Shown here: positions 35,643 to 43,903 of the stretch, in pieces | How positions within the stretch are numbered: position 1 is the first letter of the stretch | How the letters are laid out: each line of letters begins with the position of its first letter | DNA from: CF-118 sp035934385 | GTDB taxonomy: Bacteria; Chloroflexota; Dormibacteria; Dormibacterales; Dormibacteraceae | Length of the DNA stretch: 64,000 nt | Assembly: GCA_035934385.1 (NCBI GenBank) | Contig: DASYXY010000064.1 | Coordinates: forward strand, 27,652-91,651 | Direction: 5' to 3' | The notes under the pieces: generated by a model | What the model was told of the DNA's origin: nothing | The model's input: only the letters and a program-made list of their open reading frames with translations | The model's database searches: none | Program-made: the position numbers and the translations under genes

Positions 35643-36330
35643 CTTCTCACAGTCGGCGCAGGGGCTCGTGCCACCAGCGGTGATCGACCACGTCCTGCTG
35701 CCGGTGGGCAACCTAGAAGACGCCGCCCGGCACATGCACGACCGCTACGGCCTGCAGGCCAACGAGGGCGGCCGGCATGCAACCGGCGGGACGGCCAACT
35801 ACATCGTGCCGCTCGGCCTTCACTACTTCGAGCTGATCGCGGTGATCGAGCCGGCCGAGGTCCGAGACAGCCACCTCGGGGCGCGGGTGCTGGAGGCGCT
35901 GCGCGAGGGTAAGACCTTCGTGGCGTGGGCGCTTCGCACGGCCGACCTCGACGCGGTGCGCGCGAAGCTTCTCGCCGAAGGCTGGGACCTCCCGCCGATG
36001 ACCGAAGGCTCGCGCAAGCGTCCTGACGGCCAGCTTTTGAGCTGGCGGACTCAGGACGTCGAGAAAGCCGCTGGCCCGACCGCGATGCCGTTCGTTATCG
36101 AGTGGAAGATCCCGGACGGCCTGCATCCCGGCGAGGCTGCGGCCGCGCACGAGCACGGCGCGACCGCGATCAAGCGCGTCGTGGTCGGCGCGCGCGAACC
36201 CGACAACGTCCGGCGCCGGCTGGCGGTGCTGCTCGGAGGGTCGGGCATGTACGACGTGCGCGACTCAGATTCCGACGGCGTCGAGGAGGTCGTGCTCGCT
36301 CACCGGGACGGTGAGACCGTCATCAGGTGA
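35635..36330 (+). CDS. VOC superfamily (glyoxalase-like domain) protein
   Basis: A 231-residue protein of the vicinal oxygen chelate fold with the glyoxalase-like domain form. AVIDHVLLPVGNLEDAARHM starts the first module, GGTANYIVPLG and HYFELIAVIEP supply the likely metal ligands (His and Glu), and the second half repeats the pattern from TAIKRVVVGAREPDNV. ATG 35635 overlaps the RidA stop; the TTG-free frame upstream belongs to RidA. The reaction is unknown; members open rings or isomerise. Confidence 0.8.
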   Translation: MPDFSQSAQGLVPPAVIDHVLLPVGNLEDAARHMHDRYGLQANEGGRHATGGTANYIVPLGLHYFELIAVIEPAEVRDSHLGARVLEALREGKTFVAWALRTADLDAVRAKLLAEGWDLPPMTEGSRKRPDGQLLSWRTQDVEKAAGPTAMPFVIEWKIPDGLHPGEAAAAHEHGATAIKRVVVGAREPDNVRRRLAVLLGGSGMYDVRDSDSDGVEEVVLAHRDGETVIR

Positions 36331-37091
36331 GCAATCGACTCGAGGGCAGGGTGGCCGCGATCAGCGGCTCGAGCCGCGGCATCGGGCTGGCCGTGGCACG
36401 CGCGTTCCTGGCCGAGGGCGCGAAAGTGACGATCAACTCCCGCGACCCGGCGGTCGCGGATAGGGTCGCCGAGGAGCTCGGCGCCGGTGCAGTCGGCGTC
36501 GGCGCGGATGTGTCCACGGAGGCCGGCGCGAAGACGCTCGTCGGAGCGACGATCGAGGCATTCGGTAGGCTCGACGTCATGGTCAACAACGCCGGCATGT
36601 CCGCGGCGCTGCCCACGCTCGAGCTAAGCCTCGACCGCTGGCAGAAGGTGGTCGACCTCAACATGACCTCGGTGTTTCTCTGCTCGCGCGAGGCGGCGCG
36701 GCACATGCTCGAGGCGGGCGGAGGCTCGATCATCAACACGGCGTCGATCATGTCCTTCTCATCGTTCCCGCGCCGTCTCGCCTACGGCGCGACCAAGGCG
36801 GCGGTCGTGATGATGACCAGGATGCTGGCCGCCGAATGGGCCCCGACCATCCGGGTCAACGCGGTCGCGCCCGGGTACACGCGCACCGAGATGGTCGAAA
36901 AGCTGCAGGCCGAGGGCCGCATCGATCTCGAAGCGATACAGCACCGTACCCCGCTGCGGCGGATCGCGCGGGCTGACGAGATGGCCGGCGCCTACACGTT
37001 CCTGGCCAGCGACGACGCGTCCTACGTCACGGGCGAGACGATCGTCGTCGATGGAGGCTGGCTCGCGTTCGGGGCGTTCGAGGGCGCCTAG
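36327..37091 (+). CDS. SDR family oxidoreductase
   Basis: A 254-residue classical SDR with GSSRGIG near residues 14-20, MVNNAGMS, a Ser in NTASIMSFSS and Y-x3-K in LAYGATKAA. NSRDP after the second beta strand suggests NADP(H). The C-terminal YVTGETIVVDGGWLAFG is typical. GTG 36327 overlaps the VOC stop. It closes the five-gene plus operon begun by GNAT. Confidence 0.9.
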   Translation: MSNRLEGRVAAISGSSRGIGLAVARAFLAEGAKVTINSRDPAVADRVAEELGAGAVGVGADVSTEAGAKTLVGATIEAFGRLDVMVNNAGMSAALPTLELSLDRWQKVVDLNMTSVFLCSREAARHMLEAGGGSIINTASIMSFSSFPRRLAYGATKAAVVMMTRMLAAEWAPTIRVNAVAPGYTRTEMVEKLQAEGRIDLEAIQHRTPLRRIARADEMAGAYTFLASDDASYVTGETIVVDGGWLAFGAFEGA

Positions 37092-38351
37092 CTAGGGGCG
37101 GGACGTCAGCGTCAGTCCTTCGATCGGGATGTCCGTCTTCTTGCCGTCGATGACGTCGGCGACGAGCTTGCTCGAACCGCACGCCATGGTGAAACCCATG
37201 TGCCCGTGCCCGCTGTTGATGAACAGGTTGTCCGGCCCGGCCTGACCGAGGATCGGCGGCCCGTCCGGCGTCATCGGCCGGTTGCACGCCCGATACGTGC
37301 CCTTGTCGTAATCGGCCGCGTCTGGCAGCAGGTCATGCGTCAGCTTGCGGATGAGACGCAGGTCGTGCTCGTTGTAAGTGGTCTCGTAGCCCGTGAACTC
37401 AGCGCTCGAGGTGACGCGCAGCTTGTCGCCCATGCGACACCACGCGACGAGCAGCTCCTCGTCCACGCATCCGATGCGCATCTTCATGGCTCCGTTGCTC
37501 TTGATCGGAAACGTTGAGCTGTACCCCTTGGCCGGCGCGATCGGCAGCGACACGCCAACGGTGCGCGCGAGCTTCGGGCTGTGCACGCCGGCGCTCAGGA
37601 CGAAGGCGTCGCCGCCCAGCGATTCGCCGCCGTCCATCGCCACCGACTGGACCTTCCCACCGGTCGCGTTGAACCGCTTCACACCCTTGCCCAGCACGAA
37701 CTTCGAGCCCATGCGCTCGCAGACAGCCTGCAGCTCGCGCGTGAACTTGACGCTGTCTCCGCTCGAGTCCGTCACTCCGTAGATCGCGCCGGCGAGCCTG
37801 TCCTTGACCGGCGCGAAGTACGGTTCGGCCTCGACGATCCCGTCGGGGTCGAGCACGTCCTGCTTCTGTCCGTGGTCCTGCAGGAACTTCATCTTCTTCA
37901 CGCCCGCCTCGAACCGTTTCGGATCGCGGTAGAGGTAGAGCAGCCCTTCGTGGATGTCGTCGTAGTCGATGTGCTCGTCCGCGGAGATCTGGTCGAGCAT
38001 TCGCTGGCTGTACTGCGCCAGGCGCAGCTTGACCAGCGTGTTCTTGGCCGCGCGCTCGGCGTTGCACTCGCGCAGAAACTTCAGGCCCCAGACCGCCATA
38101 CCCGGCGCCTTCAACGGGTTCACGCGCAGCGCGGTGTCTTCGACCGTCAGCGAGCGCAGCAGCTCCTGCGGCGCGGTCGGCGAGGCCCACGCGAACGAGT
38201 GGCCTGGCGCGATGAGGCCGGCGTTGCCCGCGCTTGCAAGCGTCGCCGCCTCGCTTTCCTTCTCGACCACCGTGACCTGGTGCCCCGATTTCGCGAGGTA
38301 GTAGGCGGTCGTCACGCCGACCACGCCCGCGCCGATGACAACGACCTTCAT
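37092..38351 (-). CDS. dadA: D-amino acid dehydrogenase
   Basis: A 419-residue FAD-dependent DadA-type enzyme that oxidises D-amino acids to 2-oxo acids and ammonia, passing electrons to the respiratory chain. The dinucleotide motif is VVIGAGVVGVTTAYYLA at residues 4-20; ASAGNAGLIAPGHSFAWASP and LFINSGHGHMGFTMACGS are diagnostic. It starts at ATG 38351, sharing TGATG with the enolase-superfamily stop. Frame sequence upstream belongs to that gene. It is the last gene of the operon headed by the glutamate/leucine-type dehydrogenase. Confidence 0.92.
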   Translation of the reverse strand: MKVVVIGAGVVGVTTAYYLAKSGHQVTVVEKESEAATLASAGNAGLIAPGHSFAWASPTAPQELLRSLTVEDTALRVNPLKAPGMAVWGLKFLRECNAERAAKNTLVKLRLAQYSQRMLDQISADEHIDYDDIHEGLLYLYRDPKRFEAGVKKMKFLQDHGQKQDVLDPDGIVEAEPYFAPVKDRLAGAIYGVTDSSGDSVKFTRELQAVCERMGSKFVLGKGVKRFNATGGKVQSVAMDGGESLGGDAFVLSAGVHSPKLARTVGVSLPIAPAKGYSSTFPIKSNGAMKMRIGCVDEELLVAWCRMGDKLRVTSSAEFTGYETTYNEHDLRLIRKLTHDLLPDAADYDKGTYRACNRPMTPDGPPILGQAGPDNLFINSGHGHMGFTMACGSSKLVADVIDGKKTDIPIEGLTLTSRP

Positions 38352-39439
38352 CAGAAGCGCGCCACCGTCATCGAGTCCATCTTCTCCCAATCGACCTCGA
38401 CGCCGAGTCCCGGTTTGCTCGGCACGCAAACGGTGCCGTCCGGCTCGAGGTCGATGACGTCGAGCATGCCGGCGCCGTACGCGCCGAGCGGCATCGGGCA
38501 CTCGAAGTACCCGGAGTTCGCGACCGCGCCAATGACCTGCAGGTTCGCCGCCTGGTTGAGCGTGTAGCCGAAGCTGTGGATCTCGCAGCGGAGGCCGAGC
38601 GCCTCGGCCAGCGACGCCGCCTTCTTGGTGGCGGTGATGCCGCCGCTGATCAGCGCGTCGATACGCACCATGTCCCACGCGCCTGTGGTCAGGTAATTCG
38701 CCGCCTCATCGAAAGTGCGCGTGTGAACCTCGCCGGACGTGACCGCGATGTCGAGCGCGCCGGCGAGCGTCCTGTAAGCCGCGATATGCGAATCGCGCAG
38801 CGGCATCTCGAACCATTCGTAGCCGAGCTCGTCCAGCTTCCGTCCGACCCGGAGGGCGTCGTTCAGGCTGTAGGAACCGACGGCATCGACCATAAGCGCG
38901 ATGCCCGGCCCGACCTGCTTGCGGATCGCCGTGCACAGCTCGATGTCGCGCTCCGGATCGCCCCAGACGTGCAGCTTCACGGCTCGGAACCCTAACTTCA
39001 GGTAGGCGTCGATCTCGCGCTGGAAATCGGCCAGCGTGGCGTACGTCAGCGAGCTTGCGTACGCCGGGACGCGGTCGCGCTGAGCACCCAGGAGCTTATA
39101 CACGGGCAGGCCTGCGGCGCGTCCGGCGAGGTCCCAGAGCGCGCAGTCCAGCACCGCGATCGAGTGAGGCGGGACCATCAGGATGCTCACCTCGTTCAGG
39201 CGCTGCCAGATCTTCTCGCGGTACAGCGGGTCCTCGCCGATGAGCAGGGGCTTCAGCTCGACGACCGCCGCGGCTACGCCGGTTGCGCCCAGGTAGGTGG
39301 ACGCTCCCGCGACGCCCTCGAGGCCTTCGTCGGTCTTCACGCGCACCACGACGTTGGCCAGGTTCATGATCAGCCGGTCGGCGAAGACCATCGTCTTGCC
39401 GGCGTCGATCACCTGCGCCGAGATGTCGGTGATCTTCAT
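38351..39439 (-). CDS. Mandelate racemase / enolase superfamily enzyme
   Basis: A 362-residue enolase-superfamily member. The capping domain is at the N-terminus (MKITDISAQV). Metal ligands are Asp in LMVDAVGSYS, Glu in YEWFEMPL and Glu in TSGEVHTR. AVKLHVWGD supplies the Lys of the first catalytic strand, and RIDALISGGIT plus CEIHSFG provide the Asp-His dyad of the mandelate racemase subgroup. It probably dehydrates or epimerises a sugar acid or hydroxy acid. ATG 39439 overlaps the previous stop as ATGA. Confidence 0.87.
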   Translation of the reverse strand: MKITDISAQVIDAGKTMVFADRLIMNLANVVVRVKTDEGLEGVAGASTYLGATGVAAAVVELKPLLIGEDPLYREKIWQRLNEVSILMVPPHSIAVLDCALWDLAGRAAGLPVYKLLGAQRDRVPAYASSLTYATLADFQREIDAYLKLGFRAVKLHVWGDPERDIELCTAIRKQVGPGIALMVDAVGSYSLNDALRVGRKLDELGYEWFEMPLRDSHIAAYRTLAGALDIAVTSGEVHTRTFDEAANYLTTGAWDMVRIDALISGGITATKKAASLAEALGLRCEIHSFGYTLNQAANLQVIGAVANSGYFECPMPLGAYGAGMLDVIDLEPDGTVCVPSKPGLGVEVDWEKMDSMTVARF

Positions 39440-39879
39440 GACAGGTAGAAGTTGATGCTGCGCGGGCGGAGCCGGATGAGCTCGCCGTCGCCCGGGTGGC
39501 CGCCCTTCATCCATCCGTCCATGTAGTCCTTGCCGCCTACGGGGCCGAGGTAGCGATGGGCAAGGGCGGTGACGAACGGGATGCGCTCGGCCTCCGGAAA
39601 GAGCTCGACCGTGGCGTCGCCGACCACCACGACGATGTGGTACGGGCGCTGCTCGGTGGACACTGCGAGCGATGTCCGTGGGTCGCGCGCGAGCGCGCGT
39701 CCTTTATATAGCCCTGGCTTACTACCGATCAGGATCTCCTCATCGCGGTATTCGAACCACACCGGCAGGACGCGCGGGTAGCCGTCCAGCCCGACGTACC
39801 CGAGCTGGCCGATGATCGGCCGGCCGAGAAGCTCGGTCGCGCGGGGATCTACTGCTTTTTGTTCCAATCGAACGGCCAC
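39436..39879 (-). CDS. Pyridoxamine-5'-phosphate-oxidase-like / F420-type flavin-binding split-barrel protein
   Basis: A 147-residue split beta-barrel protein. IGQLGYVGLDGYPRVLPVWFEY, LIGSKPGLYKGRALARDPRTSLAV and VVVVGDATVELF match the PPOX class that binds FMN, heme or F420. The start (GTG 39879) lies inside the end of the cupin gene with a 31-base overlap; TTG 39867 is an alternative. The role in the operon is unknown. Confidence 0.82.
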   Translation of the reverse strand: MAVRLEQKAVDPRATELLGRPIIGQLGYVGLDGYPRVLPVWFEYRDEEILIGSKPGLYKGRALARDPRTSLAVSTEQRPYHIVVVVGDATVELFPEAERIPFVTALAHRYLGPVGGKDYMDGWMKGGHPGDGELIRLRPRSINFYLS

Positions 39880-40190
39880 AGCACGAAGAAGCCCACGGTT
39901 CCAGCGCGCCCGCGGTACGTGACCTTGGCGCCTTCGGCGATCAGGATCGCCTCGCCGGCGCGGGCCTTGACGCTCCTGCCGTCGCTTTGGACCTCAAGCT
40001 CGCCGTCCTGCACGAACAGCACCTCGTCGTACTTGAGAGTCCAGTCGGGAAACTCGGCGTCTTCGGTGAACTTCATGTAGCCGCCACCGAGCTGGGTCGT
40101 GCCTGCGTTGGTGATCGAACGCGCCAGCTCCATGCCGGGCACGAGCTCGGAAAACGGAAGGTCGTGGTCGGTCAGCAGCTTCACGCTCAC
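39849..40190 (-). CDS. Cupin domain protein (EutQ-like)
   Basis: A 113-residue single cupin barrel. WTLKYDEVLFVQDGELEVQSDG and ARAGEAILIAEGAKVTY match EutQ-like cupins found with ethanolamine or amino acid catabolism. Metal-binding His of classic cupins are mostly missing. GTG 40190 has a strong GGAGGTGA upstream. It follows the dehydrogenase gene by 14 bases. Confidence 0.8.
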   Translation of the reverse strand: MSVKLLTDHDLPFSELVPGMELARSITNAGTTQLGGGYMKFTEDAEFPDWTLKYDEVLFVQDGELEVQSDGRSVKARAGEAILIAEGAKVTYRGRAGTVGFFVLWPFDWNKKQ

Positions 40191-40204
40191 GGGTTCACCT
40201 CCGG

Positions 40205-41407
40205 CTAGGCGCCGACGGGTTTCAGGCTGGCGCCGGATGCCTGCTCGCCGAGCTGATCGGCAAGCGCGTCCAGGTTGTGCATCGACAGCTCGTCCGCCGC
40301 CTGACGCGGCGAGATGTGCCTGCTGTCAGCACGCTCGAGCATTCCCTTCACCGTCTCGTGCATGACGTCATGCACCTTGTTGAATGACTGGTCCGCGTCG
40401 GCCTCGATCACGCCCAGCAGCGTCCACCACCACCACGCGTTGGCGCCGCCGTTGGCGACGTAGTCGGGAACGACGACCACTCCGCGCTTGTAGAGCAGCT
40501 CCTGCGCCTCGTCGGTGGTGGGGATGTTCGCCGCCTCGACCACCATGCGCGCCTTCACCTTGCTCGCGTTCGCGGCGGTGAGGACGTCGCCGATGGCCGC
40601 CGGCACGAGGATGTCGGTGTCGATGTCGAGCCAGCTGTCGCGGGGACCCTGCTTGTCGTCTCGTCCGAGAGCCTTGCGATCGACCTCGCCCAGCGCGCTG
40701 CGCGACGCGAGAAGCTTCTCGACATCGAGCCCATGCGGGTTCGTGATCGCGCCGTTCACGTCAATGACCCCGACGATCTTCACCCCATGGCGCGCGAGGT
40801 AGCGCGCGCTGGAACCGCCCATCGAGCCGAACCCCTGCACGACTGCGCGCATGCCTTTCAGGTCCCAGCCCTTGTACTCGGCGCAGGCAGCGGCCGCCTC
40901 AGCAACGCCGTAGCCGCCGATGACGTCGGCGAGCCCGATGCCCTCGACCATGATGGCGAGCCCCTGCGAAACGCGGCGCCCGGCCGCGGCGGCGTCGCCC
41001 GTACGGTCGAGCATCGCCTGCACGGTCATGCCGACGCCCTGCTCCGCGAACACCTCGTTGAGTAGCTCCTGGGTGACGCCGAGGTCCTCGGCGGTGCCCC
41101 AGCCGCTGCGGTACAGCGGGGTCATCGCGCGGACGTAGCGCGACAGCATGCCGCGCGCCTCGGGGTCGTGGGGGTCGATGTCCACGCCGCCTTTCGCGCC
41201 TCCGCCCGGTAGGTTGAACGCGCCGTTCTTGTACGACATCGTGCGCGCGAGCCGCTCGACCTCGTCGAGGGTGACGCCGGCCCGCATGCGGGTTCCGCCG
41301 CCCGCGAGGCCGTTGACCATCCGATCGATCACTGCGTAGCCCCTGCGGCCCGTGACCGGGTCGGTCCAGATCACCCGCAGCCGAGGCTCCTCCGATTCAG
41401 CCGCCAT
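40205..41407 (-). CDS. Glu/Leu/Phe/Val dehydrogenase
   Basis: A 400-residue amino acid dehydrogenase that reversibly deaminates an L-amino acid to a 2-oxo acid. The N-terminal domain has RMVNGLAGGGTRMR and the catalytic Lys in LPGGGAKGGVDIDP. The nucleotide domain begins VVQGFGSMGGSSARYLA. A WWWWTLLG stretch near residue 330 lies in the region that shapes the substrate pocket. ATG 41407 is preceded by GAGGGG; upstream codons have no family match. It heads a five-gene minus operon through dadA. The exact amino acid specificity cannot be read. Confidence 0.9.
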   Translation of the reverse strand: MAAESEEPRLRVIWTDPVTGRRGYAVIDRMVNGLAGGGTRMRAGVTLDEVERLARTMSYKNGAFNLPGGGAKGGVDIDPHDPEARGMLSRYVRAMTPLYRSGWGTAEDLGVTQELLNEVFAEQGVGMTVQAMLDRTGDAAAAGRRVSQGLAIMVEGIGLADVIGGYGVAEAAAACAEYKGWDLKGMRAVVQGFGSMGGSSARYLARHGVKIVGVIDVNGAITNPHGLDVEKLLASRSALGEVDRKALGRDDKQGPRDSWLDIDTDILVPAAIGDVLTAANASKVKARMVVEAANIPTTDEAQELLYKRGVVVVPDYVANGGANAWWWWTLLGVIEADADQSFNKVHDVMHETVKGMLERADSRHISPRQAADELSMHNLDALADQLGEQASGASLKPVGA

Positions 41408-41473
41408 GGGACACCCCTCCTCGCGATGACGAATCGGCTCGAAGCCAAAGTCTAGACATCGATCGAGCCTTGC

Positions 41474-41515
41474 TTGACAGTCGCAGAGGTCGATCTGATA
41501 CTGAGCCGTTGTCAA
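41474..41515 (+). promoter_or_regulatory. Sigma-70-like promoter for the receptor gene, with facing TTGACA
   Basis: TTGACA (41474-41479), a 17-base spacer and GATACT (41497-41502) give a good plus-strand promoter; the start would be near 41509. A second TTGACA reads on the minus strand at 41515-41510, so CTTGACA and TGTCAAG form a 7-base inverted repeat around the promoter. Confidence 0.55.
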
Positions 41516-41540
41516 GGAGTAGTCGCCTGCCGCCGGCGCA

Positions 41541-41555
41541 CTCTCGCCCCGAGAG
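41541..41555 (+). other. Short hairpin in the receptor gene leader
   Basis: CTCTCG (41541-41546) pairs with CGAGAG (41550-41555) over a CCC loop within the predicted 120-base leader. No known riboswitch was recognised in the leader. Confidence 0.3.
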
Positions 41556-41631
41556 CGATCGGGAAGATGGCGGTGGGCCGAGCCAGCGCTGTACAGACGC
41601 CGGCTCGAGCAGCTGAAACGGGAGGTTGTCG

Positions 41632-42822
41632 ATGATCAAACGGCGACTCCTGGCGACCAGCCTGGCGGCGCTCGCCGTGTTGGTCATCGGGGCGTGTGGC
41701 AGTACCAGCAGCGCCGGCGGCGGTGGTGTGATCAAAGTCGGGATCACCGGCCCCTTCACCGGGCCGTACGCCGACCCCGGAGGCGCGATTCGCAACGCAG
41801 GCGAGCTTGCGATCGAGGACATCAATGCGGCCGGCGGAATCAACGGCAGCATGCTGCAGGCGGTCGCGGCGGACGACGCATGCGACGCGCAGCAGGGCAC
41901 GCAGGCAGCGGAAAGGCTGTTGACCGAGGGCATCATCGCCATCGTCGGCGGCTACTGCTCAGGTGCTTCGATCCCCGAGAGCGACATCCTGCACCGCAGT
42001 GGCGACCTGCCTTTCATCACTGCGGCTTCGAGTAACCCGAAGTTCACCGACCAGGGTTACGACAACGTGTTCCGCATGGTCAGCCGCGACGACGCCGAGG
42101 CGCCCGCCGACGTGAGCTTCATGAAGGATTGGCTCAAGGCGACCAAGATCGCGATCATGCACGACAACACGACCTACGCGAAGGGCGTGGCCGACTCGGC
42201 CAAATCAGCTGCGACGGCGGCGGGCATGACGGTCACCTACTTCGACGCGATCACGCCCGGACAGAAGGACTACACCGCCGCCCTTGTCAAGGTCGGCACG
42301 ACCAACCCGGACGTGTTGTTCTACACCGGCTACTACCCGGAGTTCGGACTGCTGGCCAAGGAGTACGTGCAGCTTTCTCCCTCGTACAAGCTGAACGGTG
42401 ACTCGGCCGACGTCGACCCGAGCGTGATCAAGGTTGCGGGCACCGCGCTCGACAACCCCAACATCACCATCAACACCCTGCCGACAACCGAGTTCATCCA
42501 CAACGCTCAGAACGACGCGTTCACCAAGAAGTACGAGAACAAGTACGGCGCGCCTCCCGGCGACTACTCCTCATACGAGTACGACGGGATGATGGCGCTC
42601 GCGCAGGCCCTGAAGGACGACGGCGGCAGCACCAAGGCGGCCGACCTCAACAAGGCGCTGCACAATGTCAGCCTCGCGCAGGGCACGACCGGATCGGTCA
42701 AGTTCGACAGCAAGGGCGACCGGCCCACTCCGCTGTTCCTGGCCGTCCACGCGACCGGCGATCCTCCGACGTTCACACCGATCGCGATCCGCCAGAACGG
42801 CACGTGGGTGGCGTCGAGCTAA
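41632..42822 (+). CDS. ABC transporter substrate-binding lipoprotein (Leu/Ile/Val-type receptor)
   Basis: A 396-residue receptor. The signal MIKRRLLATSLAALAVLVIG ends in a lipobox with Cys22, so it should be a lipoprotein. The mature lobe IKVGITGPFTGPYADPGG and EDINAAGGINGSM are typical of the family, and VGGYCSGASIPESD with DNTTYAKGVAD form the hinge region. ATG 41632 has GGAGG six bases before it; TTG 41626 is too close. It probably serves the liv genes at 43904-47542, which lie on the opposite strand beyond the DUF559 unit. A terminator follows the stop. Confidence 0.92.
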   Translation: MIKRRLLATSLAALAVLVIGACGSTSSAGGGGVIKVGITGPFTGPYADPGGAIRNAGELAIEDINAAGGINGSMLQAVAADDACDAQQGTQAAERLLTEGIIAIVGGYCSGASIPESDILHRSGDLPFITAASSNPKFTDQGYDNVFRMVSRDDAEAPADVSFMKDWLKATKIAIMHDNTTYAKGVADSAKSAATAAGMTVTYFDAITPGQKDYTAALVKVGTTNPDVLFYTGYYPEFGLLAKEYVQLSPSYKLNGDSADVDPSVIKVAGTALDNPNITINTLPTTEFIHNAQNDAFTKKYENKYGAPPGDYSSYEYDGMMALAQALKDDGGSTKAADLNKALHNVSLAQGTTGSVKFDSKGDRPTPLFLAVHATGDPPTFTPIAIRQNGTWVASS

Positions 42823-42838
42823 CCGCGTAACGACAAAG

Positions 42839-42870
42839 GTGGGGGCGCAATCGGGCGCCCCCACTTTTTT
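42839..42870 (+). terminator. Rho-independent terminator of the receptor gene
   Basis: GTGGGGGCGC (42839-42848) pairs with GCGCCCCCAC (42855-42864), a 10-base perfect stem with a six-base loop, followed by TTTTTT (42865-42870). It begins 17 bases after the stop. Confidence 0.9.
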
Positions 42871-42935
42871 GCGCGAGTGCCGGCACTCGCACTCTAAGCG
42901 GCGCCTTTTTGGCCTCGAGCGCCGGCACTGGCACT
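42868..42935. repeat. Family A palindromic repeat, left inverted copy
   Basis: It holds the 18-base perfect palindrome GCGAGTGCCGGCACTCGC (42873-42890), about 25 bases of spacer with GCCTTTTTGGC, and a second imperfect palindrome (CTCGAGCGCC then GGCACTGGCAC). Its reverse complement matches 43828-43898 over about 62 bases. The outer edge touches the receptor terminator T-tract. Confidence 0.85.
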
Positions 42936-42961
42936 GGTGGGCCGTCTTAACAGCCTTCGTT

Positions 42962-43870
42962 GTGGTCTGCGCGTGCAAGCGTGATCGTGAATGCGTGCTC
43001 CATCAGCGCCCGTTCACGACACGTGAGGCGCGCTCGATAGGCCTGGAACGCTGGCACCTGCGGTCCCGCCATTGGCAGAGGGTTGGGCCCGCTGTCTATG
43101 CGCCGGTCTCGCGGACGGACAACCCAATGCTGCGGCTCGAGGCGGCAGCGTGCCGGCTACCAGGGATCGCGGCATTCGGCGGGTTCTCAGCAGCGTGGCT
43201 CCACGGGATCGACTTGGAGCTCTCCGGGCCGATCGAGGCAATCGTGCCCAAGGGCAACAGAGTTTCAGGGCGGTCTGGCATGAGGATCTACCGGTCTCGC
43301 CTCGCCGAGGATGAGGTCACGGTCAAGGAGGGCTTGCGCACCACCAACATCCTGAGGACGCTCGAGGACATCGCACGTCGTTCGTCACTGACCGAGGCCA
43401 CGGTCGTCGCCGATGCTGCTCTCCATGTCGGCCTGGCAGAACCTCCAGCCTTCCAGGCGTGGGCTCGAACGCGCAAAGGAGGGCGAGGCCTGGTCAACCT
43501 GCGCCGCGTCGCCGACCTGGCGGAGCCACGGTCCGAATCGCCGATGGAGACTCGCCTGCGCATGTTGCTTGTGCTCGCGGGCCTGCCGCGGCCCGAGGCG
43601 CAGGTGCCCATACACAGCGAGGACGGGTCTTTTGTTGGACGGCCCGACCTCTACTACGTCGAGCATCGATTGGGAATCGAATACGACGGAGCCGTCCATC
43701 GCGAGAGCCTGGCCGAGGACAACCGCCGCCAGAACAGGCTGCTCGAAGCTGGTGTCACTCTCTTGAGGTTTACGGCCGCTGATGTCCTCTCGCGACCGTC
43801 AATGGTGGTGGCGCAGGTCCGGGCATTGTGTGCCAGTGCCGGCACTCGAGGCGAAAAGGCCGCAGTCTAG
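42962..43870 (+). CDS. DUF559 / Vsr-like endonuclease-domain protein with AbiEi-like N-terminus
   Basis: About 302 residues. The N-terminal part (FTTREARSIGLERWHLRSRHWQRVGPAVYAP) is the winged-helix type seen in AbiEi-like antitoxin proteins; the middle resembles the same family (ALHGID-type AAWLHGIDLE). The C-terminal 100 residues form a DUF559 domain of the Vsr/PD-(D/E)xK fold: GRPDLYY, GIEYDGAVHRE and R-R-Q-N with GVTLLRFTAADV. The start is uncertain: GTG 42962 or GTG 42995, neither with a good ribosome site. The last 15 residues and the stop lie in the right repeat. Function unknown; nuclease activity is plausible since the acidic residues are kept. Confidence 0.75.
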   Translation: MVCACKRDRECVLHQRPFTTREARSIGLERWHLRSRHWQRVGPAVYAPVSRTDNPMLRLEAAACRLPGIAAFGGFSAAWLHGIDLELSGPIEAIVPKGNRVSGRSGMRIYRSRLAEDEVTVKEGLRTTNILRTLEDIARRSSLTEATVVADAALHVGLAEPPAFQAWARTRKGGRGLVNLRRVADLAEPRSESPMETRLRMLLVLAGLPRPEAQVPIHSEDGSFVGRPDLYYVEHRLGIEYDGAVHRESLAEDNRRQNRLLEAGVTLLRFTAADVLSRPSMVVAQVRALCASAGTRGEKAAV

Positions 43871-43898
43871 AGTGCGAGTGCCGGCACTCGCGCAAAGG
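43828..43898. repeat. Family A palindromic repeat, right inverted copy
   Basis: GTGCCAGTGCCGGCACTCG begins near 43830 and the perfect palindrome GCGAGTGCCGGCACTCGC lies at 43875-43892; the whole is the reverse complement of 42868-42935 with few differences. It supplies the stop of the DUF559 gene and lies just beyond the stop of the minus-strand livF gene. Confidence 0.85.
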
Positions 43899-43903
43899 GG
43901 GGG

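Larger units (their letters stand above)
42868..43898 (+). mobile_element. Candidate repeat-bounded unit carrying a DUF559 nuclease-like gene
   Basis: A unit of about 1.03 kb bounded by two inverted 62-base family A repeats with one gene inside. The layout recalls REP-bracketed transposase (RAYT) genes or a small insertion sequence. No target-site duplication is visible at the edges, and the encoded protein is not a known transposase, so mobility is only a hypothesis. Confidence 0.3.

Noticed and set aside
41503..41631. Amino-acid riboswitch in the receptor leader
   Set aside because: I could not match any known riboswitch core; only a short hairpin is visible.
42665..42961. Longer N-terminus for the DUF559 gene starting at 42665
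   Set aside because: It would overlap the receptor gene, its terminator and the left repeat; the extra residues show no family similarity.
42868..43898. Calling the DUF559 unit a proven insertion sequence
   Set aside because: No target-site duplication or known transposase; kept as a low-confidence candidate only.
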